A stretch of 64,000 nucleotides of DNA from Hordeum vulgare subsp. vulgare (taxonomy: Eukaryota > Streptophyta > Magnoliopsida > Poales > Poaceae): NCBI RefSeq assembly GCF_904849725.1, contig NC_058520.1, positions 399,603,993-399,667,992 of the forward strand. The letters run 5' to 3'. This document shows, piece by piece, positions 1 to 12,466 of the stretch; positions within the stretch are counted from its first letter, which is position 1; each line of letters opens with the position of its first letter. The position numbers were made by a program, and so were the translations under genes. The notes under the pieces were generated by a model. It saw nothing but the letters and a program-made list of their open reading frames with translations, had not been told where the DNA came from and searched no databases.

Positions 1-2810
1 ACTGTCCCAATAGCCAGAAGACCATATAAGATGACACCCCTAGAGCTAGCCGAACTTAAAAAGCAACTAGATGAGGCCTTGAATAAAGGTTTCATTCATC
101 CTAGCTCTTCTCCTTGGGCTTGCCCCGTCCTCTTCGTTAAGAAGAAAGACGAAACGGATCGGATGGTTGTAGATTACCGACCAGTTAATCTGGGCACCAT
201 AAAGAACAAGTATCCGCTCCCCAGGTTCAACGACCTGTACGATTAGCTCGCTGGGTCCTCAGTCTTCTCCAAAATAGATTTGAGGTTGGGATACCATCAA
301 ATCAAAATCAAGAACGGGGACATTCCAAAAATGGCTTTTCTTACTCGTTATGCCCAATACGAGTACACTGTCATGTCCTTCGGTTTAACCAATGCCCCAG
401 CCACCTTCTTTCGTCTGATGAATTCAATCTTCATGGAGTATTTGGATAAATTCGTCGTGGTATACCTCGATGATATTCTCATCTACTCGAAGAACGAACA
501 AGAACATGCCGAGCATCTAAGACTGGTATTGATGAAACTCCGAGAGCATCGCCTTTATGCCAAGTTTTCAAAATGTGAATTTTGGTTACCAGAAGTGACC
601 TATCTAGGCCACGTAATCTCTGGTAAGGGTATTGCTGTCAATACCGAGAGAGTTCAAGCTGTCCTTGATTGGACTCAACCTGAATGGGTTAAGCAAGTTA
701 GGAGTTTTCTTGGTCTAGCGAGCTATTGTCGCCGCTTTGTCGAGAATTTCTCCAAGGTTGCAAAGCCTCTAACTGAACTCCTCAAGAAGGATAAAAAGTT
801 CGAGTGGACACCACAGTGTGAGCATAGTTTTCAGGAACTGAAAAGACGCCTGACTTCCGCACCTGTGTTGCTACCACCAGATTTTTCTAAGGACTTTGTT
901 ATCTATTGCGACGCCTCGCGACAAGGATTAGGTTGCATTCTCATGCAAGATCGTCATGTGATCGCATAGGCATCTCGACAGTTGCGTCCACATGAGGATA
1001 ATTATCCCACACATGACCTTGAGCTTGCAGCTGTGGTCCATGCACTAAAAACCTCGCGACATTACCTTCTAGGTAATTGTTGCGAAATTTTCACTGATCA
1101 CCAAAGTCTGAAATATATTTTCACCCAGCCGGATTTGAATCTCAGGCAAAGACGATGGGTTGAGTTGATCTCGGATTACGACTTAGGGATAACTTACACC
1201 CCAGGGAAGGCCAATGTTATGGCCGATGCACTAAGTCGTAAATCTTATTGTAACAATTTGATGCTACAACAAGGTCAACCACATCTCTATGAGGACTTTC
1301 GGAAGTTGAATCTTCATATTGTTCCTCAAGGATTCCTTTCTACCCTGGTGGCGAAGCCTACTCTTAGGGATCAAATCATAGCCGTGCAGGCTTATGATAA
1401 GGGTATATCCCGGATCAAGGAGAATATTGCTAGCGGTAACGCTAGGGATTTCTCCATCAATGAGAAAGGTGTTGTGTCCTAAGAGCAAACGTATGCGGCA
1501 ATTGATCCTTAGGGAGGCTCATGATTCTCCTCTCATCATTCATCTCGGTAGTACTAAGATGTATCAGGACCTATGCCAGAGGTTCTGGTGGACTAGGATG
1601 AAGAGAGAAATTGCTGAGTTCGTTGCTAACTGCGACGTTTGTCGTTGAGTTAAGGCAGAACATCAAAGGCCTGCTGGCACCCTTCAACCTCTAGCTATTC
1701 CTGAATGGAAATGGGATAAAGTTAGCATGGATTCCATTACCGGATTTCCCAAGACCAAGAAAGGAAATAATGCTATCTTTGTGGTCATTGACCGTCTTTC
1801 CAAAGTAGCTCATTTTCTTCCCGTTCGTGAGAGTATAACAGCTAGCCAGCTAGCGGAGTTATATATCTCTCGAATAGTGTCTCTTCATGGTGTTCCCCTG
1901 GAGATTAACTCGGACCGTGGAAGTATCTTTACTTCTCGCTTCTGGGAAAGTTTTCAGAATGCCATGGGGACTCACTTATCTTTTAGCACTGCTTTCCATC
2001 CCCAATCAAGTGGTCAAGTAGAAAGAGTGAATCAAATCCTAGAAGATATGCTCCGAGCTTGTGTTATATCATTCGGTACGAATTGGGAAAAGTGCCTTCC
2101 ATTCGCCAAATTCGCTTATAAAAACAGTTATCAATCAAGCTTGGGCAAAGCCCCTTTTAAAGTTCTCTATGGACGAAGATGTCGAACACCTCTTAATTGG
2201 TCAGAAACCGGAGAGAGGCAACTCTTTGGCCTGGACATGATCCAGGATGCAGAAGAGCAGGTTCGCATTATTCGTGAAAAGTTGAAAACAGCCCAGTCTC
2301 GTCAAAAGAGCCAATATGATCGTCATCATATGGCTGTGACCTTTGAAGTTGATGAGAAGGCTTACCTTCGGGTTACACCTTTGAAGGGTACCCATCGATT
2401 CGGTATCAAGGGCAAGTTGGCTCCTCGTTACATTGGTCCTTTTCGCATTCTTGCCAAACGAGGAGAAGTTGCCTACCAGTTGGAACTTCCTCCGCATCTT
2501 TCCAAGGTTCATGATGTTTTCCACGTCTCGCAACTCAGGCGTTAATTTTCGGATCCTATCCGTGAAGTGGACCACGAAACGCTCGATCTCCAAGATAACC
2601 TTTCATACCGAGAATACCCCGTGCATATTCTTGATCAAGCTGAGCGTACCACTCGACGTCGAAACCTCAAGTTTCTTAAAGTTCAATGGTCAAATCATTC
2701 TGAAAAGGAGGCAACTTGGGCAAGAGAGGATCGTCTCCGACTTGAATATCCTGCGTTATTCCCGACGACTTCTAAATCTCGGGACGAGATTCTTTTGAGT
2801 GGGGGTGAGT
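1..2810 (+). pseudogene. pol: Broken pol of element F (RT, RNase H, integrase, chromodomain-like)
   Basis: The polyprotein copies element RNA into DNA and integrates it. Reverse transcriptase runs from 1 to about 760 with the catalytic box [14 protein letters not shown] near 455-495. RNase H covers about 880-1250 ([38 protein letters not shown]). The integrase zinc-binding domain is near 1495-1650 (CDVC kept) and the integrase core about 1720-2100 (VVIDRLSKVAHFLPV, HPQSSGQVERVNQ). The chromodomain-like tail is about 2560-2820. In-frame stops at 244-246, 967-969, 1480-1482, 1646-1648 and 2543-2545 (plus a frame change near 1480) make it inactive. Each stop is one base from the residue found in the B copy or expected for the family. 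Confidence 0.93.
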
Positions 2811-5150
2811 TGTCACATCCCTGACATCTTAAGCAAGTTAGCTTTGTGCTCATGTTTTCCTTTGCATTGCATCTAGGAAATTTCCAACAAGAATAAAGCA
2901 AGTGATGAAGGAAAATGCTAAAACCCTAGCCACTCCTCAAAATGAAGGAAAATTCAAACTAGTTAAAATCAATGAACCCAAAATGGCCTCAAGAAAAGTT
3001 CAAACTTTCTGATAAATCATGAAAGTAAATAAGCAATGAAGAAAACCTTTTTCTTGACACTTTAAGCATTTTAAATAAATGCAAAAATCTACTTGTTTCA
3101 AGTTTTAAATTTGAAATCAGAAACTTTAAACTTTCAAAAACGTTGAAAACTTTAGGAATGGTTGGATATATTTCAACCAATATTCTGGTATGTTTAAAAT
3201 AGTTTTTACAAACTATTTGGGAGCTGAAATAAATAGCAAGTTATTGAAATAGAAAAATAGAGTCAAATCAAAAAAAACAAAAGAGAAAGAAAGGAAAACC
3301 CTTACCTGTCGCCGGCCCAGCCCACCAGGGGCTCCCCGGTCATCTTCCTCCTCCTGCCAGTAGGCAGGGGAGAAGATGAGCACGGCGGCCGAGCCGTCCA
3401 CCTCCTGCCTGCCTGCCCGCTGCTGGAGGCCTCCAGGAGCGCCAGTTTCGGGACCCCGATCTTAAGTCATAGGAATCCAGCCTGTAACACATCGCATCTC
3501 TTTGCGGTCTCACGCACGGTTAAGTCCACGGCTGCAGCCTTACCTTAGCGGGACCGTTTGCGTCTTTTGACTCACGTATGCAATAGTGTCGCTAGCATTC
3601 CAATGTCAAAGAACCCGGATCGACAAGTCTAGTCACAAACCAAAGTGGCAGTACCGCACAAGGACAGGCATACATGACCCAACAAAGCAGGTGTCGCTCA
3701 CCAGCGAGTGTAGACGAGTTGTAGCAAGCTACAAGGACTCCATTACCTCGCGAGACATTTCCCCAAAGGGGACAGACACAACAGCTAAGAAGGACACATG
3801 CCGGTCAACCAATGTGTCCGGAGCAGTAGCGAACTACCAAGGCTCGTTGGAGCACAAAGGGGCATTTCCTTGTAAGGAGTGCTACTAAAGTTCACGACTA
3901 GGTAATCGAACCCCATACATATCAAGTACGACACACGTACGCATGGCATACCGATATGTATAGATACATCGATGGCATCACAACATAACCATAAACGTAC
4001 AAACTTTATTTAAGAGGCTCGGAAGAGCCACACACATAATATTACACATTAAGGGTCTCACGACCCATAATAGCAGTCATTCAGTTACAAGCTAGCGAAA
4101 AAGTTTAAGACTGTCTGAGTACAGACAGGTGCAACTAAAAGGGCACATGGCCTGACTATACTACATACCCAACGTAGGGCCAGATCATAGCTGGGACACC
4201 GGCTACTCGTCGTCGTCGATGTCTACGAAGAACCCTCCATTAGGGTCATTAGCAACCTCTGCAACATTTATTCAGCAAACATGAGTACGAAGGTACTCAG
4301 CAACCTCCGTACTCATGTTTCCTTAATAAATGTTGCAGAGGTTGCTAATGAACCTAATGGAGGGTTCTTCGTAGACATCGACGACGACGAGTAGCTGGTG
4401 TCCCAGCTACGATCTGGCCCTAGGTTTGGGTCTGTAGTATAGTCAGGCCATGTGCCCTCTAGTTGCACCTGTCTGTACTCAGACAGTTTTAAACTCTTCC
4501 GCTGGCTTGTAACTGAATGACTGCTATTGGGTCGTGAGTACCTTAATGTGTAATATTATGTGTGAGGCTCTTCCGAGCCTCTTAAATAAAGCTTGTATGT
4601 TTATGGTTATGTTGTGATGCCATCGATGTATCTATACATATTGGTATGCCATGCGTACGTGTGTCGTACTTGATATGTATGGGGTTCGATTACCTAGTCG
4701 TGAACTTTAGTAGCACTCCTTACAAGGAAATGCCCCTTTGTGATCCAACGAGCCTTGGTAGCTCGCTACTGCTCCGGACACATTGGTTGACCGGCATGTG
4801 TCCTTCTTAGCTGCTGTGTCTGTCCCCTTTGGGGAAATGTCACGTGATCTAATGGAGTCCTTGTAGCTTGCTACGACTCGTCTACACTCGCTGGTGACCG
4901 ACACCTGCTTTGTTGGGTCATGTATGCCTGTCCTTGTGCGGTACTGCCATTTTGGTTTATGACTAGACTTGTCGATCCAGGTTCTTTGACATTGGAATGC
5001 TAGCGACACTATTGCATACGTGAGTCAAAAGACGCAAACGGTCCGGGCTAAGGTAAGGCTGCAGCCATGGAGTTAACCATGCGTGAGACCGCAAAGGGAT
5101 GCGATGTGTTATAGGCTGGATTCCTTTGGCCTAGGATCGGGATCCCGACA
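2811..5150 (+). repeat. 3' LTR of element F, rearranged
   Basis: The LTR is bounded by TGTCACATCC and CCCGACA and lies directly after the purine tract. Its first 600 bases resemble the start of the B LTRs (19038 and 40752) only moderately, so it is another subfamily. It is 2.34 kb against 4.0 kb in B. The middle present in B (roughly 19640-22140) is missing and in its place stands an inverted copy of the LTR's own 3' end (see the palindrome entry). Confidence 0.85.
3446..5150. repeat. 848-bp-arm inverted repeat (palindrome) inside the F LTR
   Basis: Bases 3446-4294 are the reverse complement of 4303-5150, with an 8-base loop at 4295-4302 between aacatgagtacgaaggt and acctccgtactcatgtt. The left arm opens tttcgggacccc, the mirror of the LTR terminus gggatcccgaca, so the outer edge coincides with the LTR end. 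A 310-bp sample of the arms differs at about 4 percent of positions, so this is not a simple assembly duplicate. The mirrored ORFs at 3586-3888 (+) and 4707-5009 (-) are products of the symmetry and not genes. Confidence 0.93.
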
Positions 5151-5453
5151 ATATCCACGTGACCTCTTCTGGTCAGCAGCAGTCCTCTTGACTATCTCAA
5201 CAATCAAATCCATCACCCTAATCCTGGTGTGGGTGTCTATATGATGCAACATATTAATGGAGTACCTCCTAATCATCTTGTCATCACCTGATTTGGGCAT
5301 CAAGGTGTACCTCGCAATAGTGTTTGTGGTGGGTAGTCCTGCTTGCAAGAAATAGACAGGTATAAGCTTGTGTGTCTTCATATATTGCTTGGGAACTGGC
5401 TTATACATGTTGTCCATGGAGTTGTGGTTCATCTTAGCCTCAGCATAAACATC
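5151..5453 (-). pseudogene. Third visible segment of J-element ORF2 (plant-transposon-type protein)
   Basis: On the minus strand an open frame reads from 5453 toward 5151 (MNHNSMDNMYKPVPKQY, then LQAGLPTTNTIARYTLMP, then IRVMDLIVEIVKRTAADQK). It continues, in the same frame, the segment at 12746-12467 once D and one TSD copy are removed. The pattern of a short conserved helix-rich block near IARYTLMPKSG and MLHHIDTHTRIRVMDLIV reminds me of the Pfam putative plant transposon protein domain (PF20167); this assignment is tentative. F truncates the frame at 5150; TSD bases for F (atatc) are 5151-5155. Confidence 0.6.
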
Positions 5454-7109
5454 TGATGACGAGATGATGTATATACTTCTCGCACCCTGTTGGTTACCCT
5501 AAGTGGAAGGTTGAGATGTAGTCAGCAGCAAGTTTTCCCTCACACGGGAACTGTAAGGTTTATCGAACCAGTAGGACTCCTAGGATCAACAAGTAGGGGT
5601 CTCCCGTCCTGGTCAGCAGAAGACGTGGACTTGCACACACAACAAACAGATTTGCTCCCAACGAGTACACAGCGGTTGTCAATCTCTCCGGCCTTGTAGT
5701 TTGCAAAGGATCAAAACACAAGCGGGAAAGTAATAGTGATTGCAACGGAAAAGTAAATGAAATCGGTAAATGGTGGAGGTGTAAACAATGATGGTGATAT
5801 GGACCGGAGTCACATGATGTTCACTAGTGATGTCTCTCTCCCAAAAGACAATAAACAACTATGCTTGGGTAAACAAATCACAGTTGGGCAATTGACCGAA
5901 TTATGAACGCATCGCAATGCTAATTATGCTACATGATAGTTAGAGGTTCAATTGTAATGGGCAGTACGCCAAGACAAGTATACCATTTATTCATCAGCAT
6001 CTACTTACTAATCATCCACCTCGAGATATCTATCCAGAACATCTCTCTAGTATTAAGTTGCGAGCCCCACCCAAAGTGTAAACTCAAAGCAACAGACAAC
6101 TTTATTAATGAAATATGCGTAAGGTAAACAATCCTTGCAACCGTGGTCACAAGCACCGTTGTTTTCTCCCTCTTGGCAACAACACATCCCCTAGTCTCAT
6201 GTTTCTGTAACTCAAGCTAGACATCAAGGGCATGAACCCATAATCATACATAACGCTCCCTCTTGGAGTTACAATCTACTACTCGGCCAAAGCAATAAAT
6301 AGCAACGGAAAACATGCATGAATCACTAAGGAACATAATATAAAAGGATAATAAAATATATAACTCATAACAATCTGAACATAATCTCATAATCCATCGG
6401 ATCCCAACAAACCTAGCGTAACAATAGCAAGATAATTACATAGATGCCTTGATCTTGTAGGGCATCTCACAAGGACTAACCACTGAAGCACAAGATTGTA
6501 GAGAAGACATCACTTAGCTACTAGTCATGGACCCATGGTCCAAGGAGGACTACTCACGGCACGTCCGGGAAGCGTCCATGGCGGTGGAGAAGCTCCCGGA
6601 GGTCAATTCTCTCACCGCCAGGGTGACGAGAAGATGTCTCCTGACGCTCCCGATCTTGGAAGCTCTGCGGCGGCGGAACGATGGAGAAATTCGCGATTCT
6701 GGAAGTTGTGGAAGGGTTTCCTCTCGGGACTCTAAATATAGGCCAAAGGAGGGCACCGGAGGAGGTGCGACTCACTGAGGCGGCCTCCTGGCGCGGCCTA
6801 GGGCCTGGCCGCGCCAGCAAGTCACCTGGGCAGCCCCTGGCCCCATGTGGCCCATCTTTGGTGATCCGGAAGCTTCCGTTTCGCTGAATTTTGATATATT
6901 TTTCCTGGAATTTTTTGGGCTTTGAAAAATTGGGTAAAAGCCCTTGAAAAATAGACATCAGGAGACAAATACTGGCACTGGGTGCACTGAGTTAGTAGGT
7001 TAGTCCAAATATGTGTAAAATGATATAAAAGTGTAGCAAAACATATAACAGTGTTACCAAAAGGATCATGGAACAAGAAAAAAATTATAGATACGTTTGG
7101 GACGTATCA
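5454..7109 (-). repeat. 3' LTR of element D
   Basis: This is the left copy on the plus strand and the 3' LTR in element orientation. It starts at 7109 with TGATACGTCCC and ends at 5454 with ...ATCA. It is preceded in the element by the purine tract aagcttgggggtg, on the minus strand at about 7110-7125. The short ORFs at 6527-7076 on both strands are not matched in frame in the other copy and are not called. Confidence 0.92.
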
Positions 7110-9940
7110 ACACCCCCAAGCTTAATTTCTGCTCGTCCTCGAGTAGATAAATGATAACACAATAATTTCTGTGGTGACATGTTAACACACATATAAGAAC
7201 TTCAAAGTAAAGCAAGTAAGATATGCAATTCAAGTCAAGACAATAATAAGCAAGAGTTTATATCTAGTATTGAGATTAGCAAAGTAAGAACATAAAGGTG
7301 CAAGAGCTCTCGCTATCCGTGACTCGAATGTCTCCAAATGGTGTTTGTGTGCAAGAAGGGGAGATGGGTTGAGATCATAAAATATTTTTTTGATTAAGAA
7401 CTCAATCTACTAAAATTTCACACTTGGTCTCCTTCGAAATCTTATTTTGACTCATTCCGAGACCACTAGTCACGCGCAAATCAAAATGATCCTCCCCCTT
7501 TCAACTTTGAGCACTCATGCAATGGATGAGCGTAAGCAAGATATGTTGGCACTTAGGATGGCAAATAGAATAATAATGGGGAAGGAAGACAAAAAGGTGT
7601 GAAAGGCTCACATCAATGAGGACAACCATAGGCGAGGAAGCCAAATGATACATATGATGTGAGGAATAGGGATTGCCATGTAACGGATGCACATATGAGC
7701 TAAAGTAAGCTCTCTAATGGAACTAGTAGGGTGCATCCAACTTGTTTGCTCATGAAGACCTAGAGCTCATTTGAGGAGGCTCATCACAGGAATATGCAAA
7801 CCAAGTTCTATAGTGTAAGGGTCCCCACATAGTTATGCATGAATGATAATCTATATGTAGTACCAATATAGCAGTGGAGTACGAGTGTGGAACTTTAAAA
7901 GGAATAGTAGTGTTGCCCCCTTCTCGCTTTTTATTTCCTTTTCTTTCTTTATTTTTATTTTTTGTGGCCTCTTTGGCTCTTTCTTTTATCTCTCATTTTT
8001 CCTCTTTGGGATCTTTTGTTTGTCCTATTTGGGACCTTTACCTCACTTAAGGGCAACACTCTATGTTTTACATGAATAAAAAGAAGATCATCACACTTTA
8101 TAAGAAGTACTCAACATAAAGACAAATGAAAACTATCATGATGTATGCAAATGTATGCCTCTGCCAGTGTAGCAGGATATGCAATGATACTAGTGTGTCA
8201 TGTAGCAGTAATTGGGGTAAGGCCCAACTATCATGCGGCTCTACAATCAAGCAAAAGCATGTATGACATGAAGATCAAGTCATGAGATGGTGGATGTTGC
8301 ATGGCAATGTATCTCGGAAAGGCTATGGAAATGCCTTAATAGGTAGGTATGGTGGCTGTTTTGAGGAAAGATATAATGAGGCTTATGTATGACAGAGCAT
8401 ATCATGTCATGGGTTTGGATGCACCGGCGGAGTTTGCACCAACTCTCAATGTGAGAAAGGGCAATGCACGGTACCGAAGAGGCTAGCAAAATATGGATGG
8501 TGGAAGTGCCAACAATCGAATACTCACATCAGTCTGAAGAACTCATACGCTTATTATCGGTAACTCTCTATCTAGTTAGGAAATTCACAAAGAGACGAGT
8601 ACCCCGAGGAGGAGTGTTTGGGGGTTTGGTTATCCTTGCGCATCCTTGACTCATGGTAACGTGAGGGTACTCTATATATTCCAACCCCTCGAGAGGTTAG
8701 CGATCAATTTAGTAGCTAGAGTTCTCAACTAATTTTTAGTTTTTTGAAAAACACACGGATTTCCCAAAATACGACACTTATAACTAATTGGCTCAAGCTC
8801 TTGGCACCAATAGTCCAAACATTACTCAAATCAATACCTCAAAACTATTGCAAGTTACTACTATACTTAAATAGCAATCTCAATTACCTACTCATGCAAG
8901 ACACACAACTCAGTGCAACGAGCCAAATCTTTAAACAAGATACGAATGATAACTCAAGAGAGTTACAAAAGTAACCTAAATAAAAGCTCTTAAAAAGATA
9001 AGCATGAAAACTAAGAGCTAGGCAGGACAGTAGCTACGAAAAGATAGAGAACACACATAAAAGATAAGCATGAAAACTTATGTTGTGTTCTAGAGTGGAA
9101 TGGAGCGTGTCTCTCTCCCAAACAAGGTAGTCTAGGTTACGACTTGTTATGAACAGCAAGCCAAACTAAAACAAACTAAAAAGCAAATAGCGGGACGCTC
9201 CAAGCATAGCACATAACATATGAAGTGATAAAAATATAGCATGGATATGGACGAACTCATGATTGTTGATAGAGAAGGGGATGCACGGGGGCATCCCCAA
9301 GCTTAGACGCTTGAGTCTCCTTGAATATTTCTTGGGGCGCACGGGGGTATCCGTAAGCTTGAGCGCTTGACACTCATGTATCTTCTTTCATCATCTCCCA
9401 TTGCATACTTGAAAACTCCCTTCATACGAAACTCATCATAAGCTGATTAGAGTGGTTAGTACCCTTAATAAATTAATTCACTACCTGCTGGAAATAATGA
9501 TTTTCATGAAAAGCTACTGCTTCTCATGATTGCAAAAAGGTTTTTGCAAATAAAAAGTAAGCTTAGGATTTGCAAAACAATGGAAAGGCAAAACATGGAA
9601 GAATCTGTGAAGAACAGAACATCGGGTAGTAAATAATTTATTCGGGGCACTTCTGCAACTCAAATAGAAAGAACTCAGAACATATGCCAGAAAGAAAATT
9701 ATATAGAGCATGCTGTCAAAAAAAATTCAGATCAAAAAGATGATCTGGTGATTTTTGGGATTTTTTCCGTCAAGCACACATAATTTGTTTCTAGACAGCA
9801 TGTCACAATTTTTGAACTTTCTTGCAATCGGAGGCTAAAACTTGGCACAAAGCTTAAAAATAAAGATACAATGATGTTGCTACAGTAGTAACAAGCATCA
9901 AGACCACGAAAACATAAAGTAAAAACTCAAAGTAAAGATA
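7110..9940 (-). other. Non-coding interior of element D
   Basis: About 2.8 kb without a supportable gene. It is A/T-rich and holds a T-rich low-complexity patch at about 7918-8035 and a GGGGATGC/GCATCCCC hairpin at 9277-9298. Similar positions in elements A and G carry related sequence: the tract reading ttttgaggaa near 8350, and the GCATCCCC hairpin. The region therefore belongs to the family rather than to a captured gene. Confidence 0.75.
9277..9298 (-). other. GGGGATGC hairpin with purine-tract-like flank (element D)
   Basis: A perfect 8-bp stem (ggggatgc / gcatcccc) closes a 6-base loop. On the minus strand the upstream flank reads ctaagcttggggatgc, nearly the same as the purine tract beside the 3' LTR of these elements. 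Homologous hairpins lie at 16140-16163 (A) and 28030-28054 (G). Role unknown. Confidence 0.7.
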
Positions 9941-9992
9941 ACAAGGGTTGTCTCCCTAGAGCTCTTTCTTTATAGCCATAAAGATAGGCCTA
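9941..9992 (-). other. Conserved post-gag structured motif (element D copy)
   Basis: Directly after the gag remnant, the minus strand reads gcctatctttatggc and then gctctagggagacaaccc. It aligns with the motif at 15421-15472 (A) and 27314-27365 (G), which read gcctagctag... and gcttgttgggaggcaaccc. A GCC/GGC stem and a GGG/CCC stem can form. This is the most diverged of the three copies. Confidence 0.6.
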
Positions 9993-10697
9993 AGATTTTA
10001 ATGATGCTCTTGTAGGAATAAGAGTTGTAGAACAAAGGAGAGCATCAAGAAGAAAATACCAAACACATTTAAGTCTAACATGCTTCATATGCATATGAAT
10101 ATTGCAATAGAATAATTCATTGAAGCACAAAGCAATAAGCATAGGAAGGCAAAACAAGTACAACTTCAAAACCTTGAACATAAAGAGAGGGAACTTGATA
10201 TTATTGAAATATCTATAAGCATATGTTCCCTTCTCATAATAAAATTTAGTGGGATCATGAATAAACTCAACAATATAAGTATCACATAATGCATTGTTAC
10301 CATGATCCACATAGACTTCATGAAGAGGATAAAACTTGGAGTAAAAGAGAGACTAAATCTCTTCCCAATCCCGTAGGTGAGAATCATCTAGTAGCCTATA
10401 CCATTGCAATGCTTTTCCTTTCAGTGACAAGGCAAATAATTTCCTCATGACTCCACCTCTTGTCAAACCTGAAATATTAAACAACTCACAAAGTTTTGTA
10501 AGTTTCAACAAATGAATACTAGGATGGACTATTCCATCTCCTGCATAACAATCATTCCTAATTATTTCAATTATCCCAAGTGGTATTTTGAATGGGATAC
10601 AATCAGTAGGTGGAGGAAACTTCTCTACCAAGGGTGTGGTAAAGCGGACTTCCCCAAGCAGCGAACTAAGAGTGCAGTTTTCCATAAGCCTAACTAG
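9990..10697 (-). pseudogene. gag: gag remnant of element D
   Basis: Gag would form the particle that packages element RNA. The minus strand encodes LLKLTKLCELFNISGLTRGG, LFALSLKGKALQWYRLLDD and HLRDWEEI, the usual retrotransposon-gag pattern ending in W-x-x-L...W-E. A stop follows DWEEI at 10353; the sequence continues in another frame (SLFYSKFYP-like, then PTKFYYEKGTYAYRYFNN). It is a truncated, frame-broken gag with no zinc knuckle. It lies shortly downstream of the primer site, as expected. Confidence 0.75.
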
Positions 10698-10783
10698 TCA
10701 TGCCGATCATGAAAAGCAAACTAACAAGACTAAAAAGCGAAGGTAAAAGATAGCGTGCAACTCCCCTATCTTGAAGACTGGAG

Positions 10784-10801
10784 TCCACGACAACGGTGCC
10801 A
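10784..10801 (-). other. Primer binding site of element D (tRNA-Asp type)
   Basis: The minus strand reads tggcaccgttgtcgtgga, 12 bases after the LTR. The canonical complement of the plant tRNA-Asp 3' end is tggcgccgttgccgggga, so three of 18 positions have drifted. Confidence 0.8.
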
Positions 10802-10813
10802 GAAAACTTTGCT

Positions 10814-12466
10814 TGAAGACGAGATGATGTATATACTTCTCGCAACCCGTTGGTTACCCCAAGTGGAAGGTTGAGATGTAGTCAGCAACAAGTTTTCCCT
10901 CACACGGGAACTGTAAGGTTTATCAAACCAGGAGGATTCCTAGGATCAACAAGTAGGTGTCTTCTGTCCTGGTTAGCAGAAGACGTGGACCTGCACACAT
11001 AACAAATAACTTTGCTCCCAACGAGTACAGAGAGGTTGTCAATTTCTCCGGCCTTGTAGTTTGCAAAGGATCAAAACACAAGCGAGAAAGAAACAGTGGT
11101 TGCAACGGAAAAGTAAATGAAAGCGATAAATGGTGGAGGTGTAAACAATAATGGTGATATGGACCGGAGTCACATGATGTTCACTAGTGATGTCTCTCTC
11201 CCAAAAGACGATAAACAACTATGCTTGGGTAAACAAATCACAGTTGGGCAATTGACCAAATTATGAACGGACCGCAATGCTAATTATGCTACTTGATAGT
11301 TAGAGGTTCAATAGTAATGGGCAGTATGCGAAGACAAGTAGACTGTTTATTCATCAACATCTACTTACTAATCTTCCACCTTGAGATATCTATCCAGAAC
11401 ATCTCTCTGGTATTAAGTTTCAAGCCCCACCCAAAGTGTAAACTCAAAGCAACGGACAACTGCATTAACGAACTATGCGTAAGGTAAACAATCCTTGCAA
11501 CCATGGTCACAAGCACCATTGTTTTCTCCACGGTGGCAACAGAACATCCCCTAATCTCATGTTTCTATCACTCAAGCTAGCCATCGAGGGGCATGAACCC
11601 ACAATCATGCATAACGCCCCCTCTTGGAGTTACAATCTACTACTCGTCCAAAGCAATAAATAGCAATGGAGAACATGCATGAATCACTAAGGAACATAAT
11701 ATAAAAGTGTAATCAATATATAACTCATAAAAATCTGAACATAATCTCATAATCCATCGGATCCCAACAAACCGAGCATAGCAATAGCAAGAGAATTACA
11801 TAGATGCCTTGACCATGTAGGGCAGCTCACAAGGACTAACCATTGAAGCACAAGATTGGAGAGAAGACATCACATAGCTACTGGTCATGGACCCATGGCC
11901 CAAGGAGGACTACTCACGGCACGTCCAGGAAGCATCCATGGGGTGAAGAAGCTTCCAGAGGTCAATCCTCCCTCCGGCAGGGTGCCAGGAAGAGGTCTCG
12001 TGACGCTCCCAACCTCGGAAGCCCTGTGGCTGCGGAACGATGGAGAAATTCGCGAATATGGAAGTTGTGGAAGGGTTTCCTATCGGGACTCTAAATATAG
12101 GCCAAAGGAGGGCATCGGAGGAGGTGGGGCCCACCCAGGGGCCTCCTGGCGTGGCCTAGGGTCAGGCCGCGCTAGGAGGTCGCGTGGGCAGCCACTGGCC
12201 ACCCTCTAGCCCATCTTCGGTTAGCCGGAAGCTTTTGTTTCACGGATTTTTTATATATTTTTCCTGGAATTTTCCGGGCTTTGGAAATTTGGGTAAAAGC
12301 GCCTGCAAAAAAGACATCAGCAGACATAAACTGGCCTGGGTGCACTGAGTTAGTAGGTTAGTCCAAATATGTGTAAAATGATATAAAAGTGTAGCAAAAC
12401 ATATAACAATGTCACCCCAAAGAGCATGGAACAAGCAGAAATTATAGATACATTTGGGACGTATCA
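10814..12466 (-). repeat. 5' LTR of element D
   Basis: This is the right-hand copy, starting at 12466 with TGATACGTCCC on the minus strand and ending TTCA at 10814. It pairs over its full length with 5454-7109 (1653 against 1656 bp). The primer site follows it. Confidence 0.92.

Larger units (their letters stand above)
1..5150 (+). mobile_element. Element F: Ty3/gypsy chromovirus, right-hand part
   Basis: The window opens inside the reverse transcriptase of a plus-strand LTR retrotransposon. The order is reverse transcriptase, RNase H, integrase, chromodomain-like tail, purine-rich tract (agtgggggtgagt, ending at 2810) and 3' LTR, which is the Ty3/gypsy order. The LTR starts TGTCACATCC and ends CCCGACA; the next five bases, atatc, should be the 3' target duplication, but the partner lies outside the window. 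The pol is about 90 percent alike, by eye, to that of element B, so both belong to one lineage. The chromodomain-like tail suggests a Tekay/Del-type chromovirus; that placement is inference. Confidence 0.9.
5454..12466 (-). mobile_element. Element D: complete Sabrina/WHAM-like non-autonomous LTR element
   Basis: A 7013-bp minus-strand element flanked by a perfect 5-bp duplication, ACATC at 5449-5453 and 12467-12471. The two LTRs (5454-7109 and 10814-12466) begin TGATACGTCCC and end in CA when read on the minus strand. Between them are a tRNA-Asp primer site, a gag remnant, a structured motif and about 2.8 kb without coding sequence. No protease, RT or integrase is present, so it must have moved with enzymes from another element. 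A 290-bp sample of the LTRs differs by about 8-9 percent. Confidence 0.93.

Noticed and set aside
1264..1488. Minus-strand ORFs within pol (also 2201-2593, 33153-33443, 40346-40534)
   Set aside because: Antisense shadows of well-supported plus-strand polyprotein.
3586..5009. Two 100-codon ORFs with the same protein on opposite strands (3586-3888 and 4707-5009)
   Set aside because: They are the two arms of the LTR palindrome; the LTRs of B (for example 22713-22895) hold only fragments of the frame.
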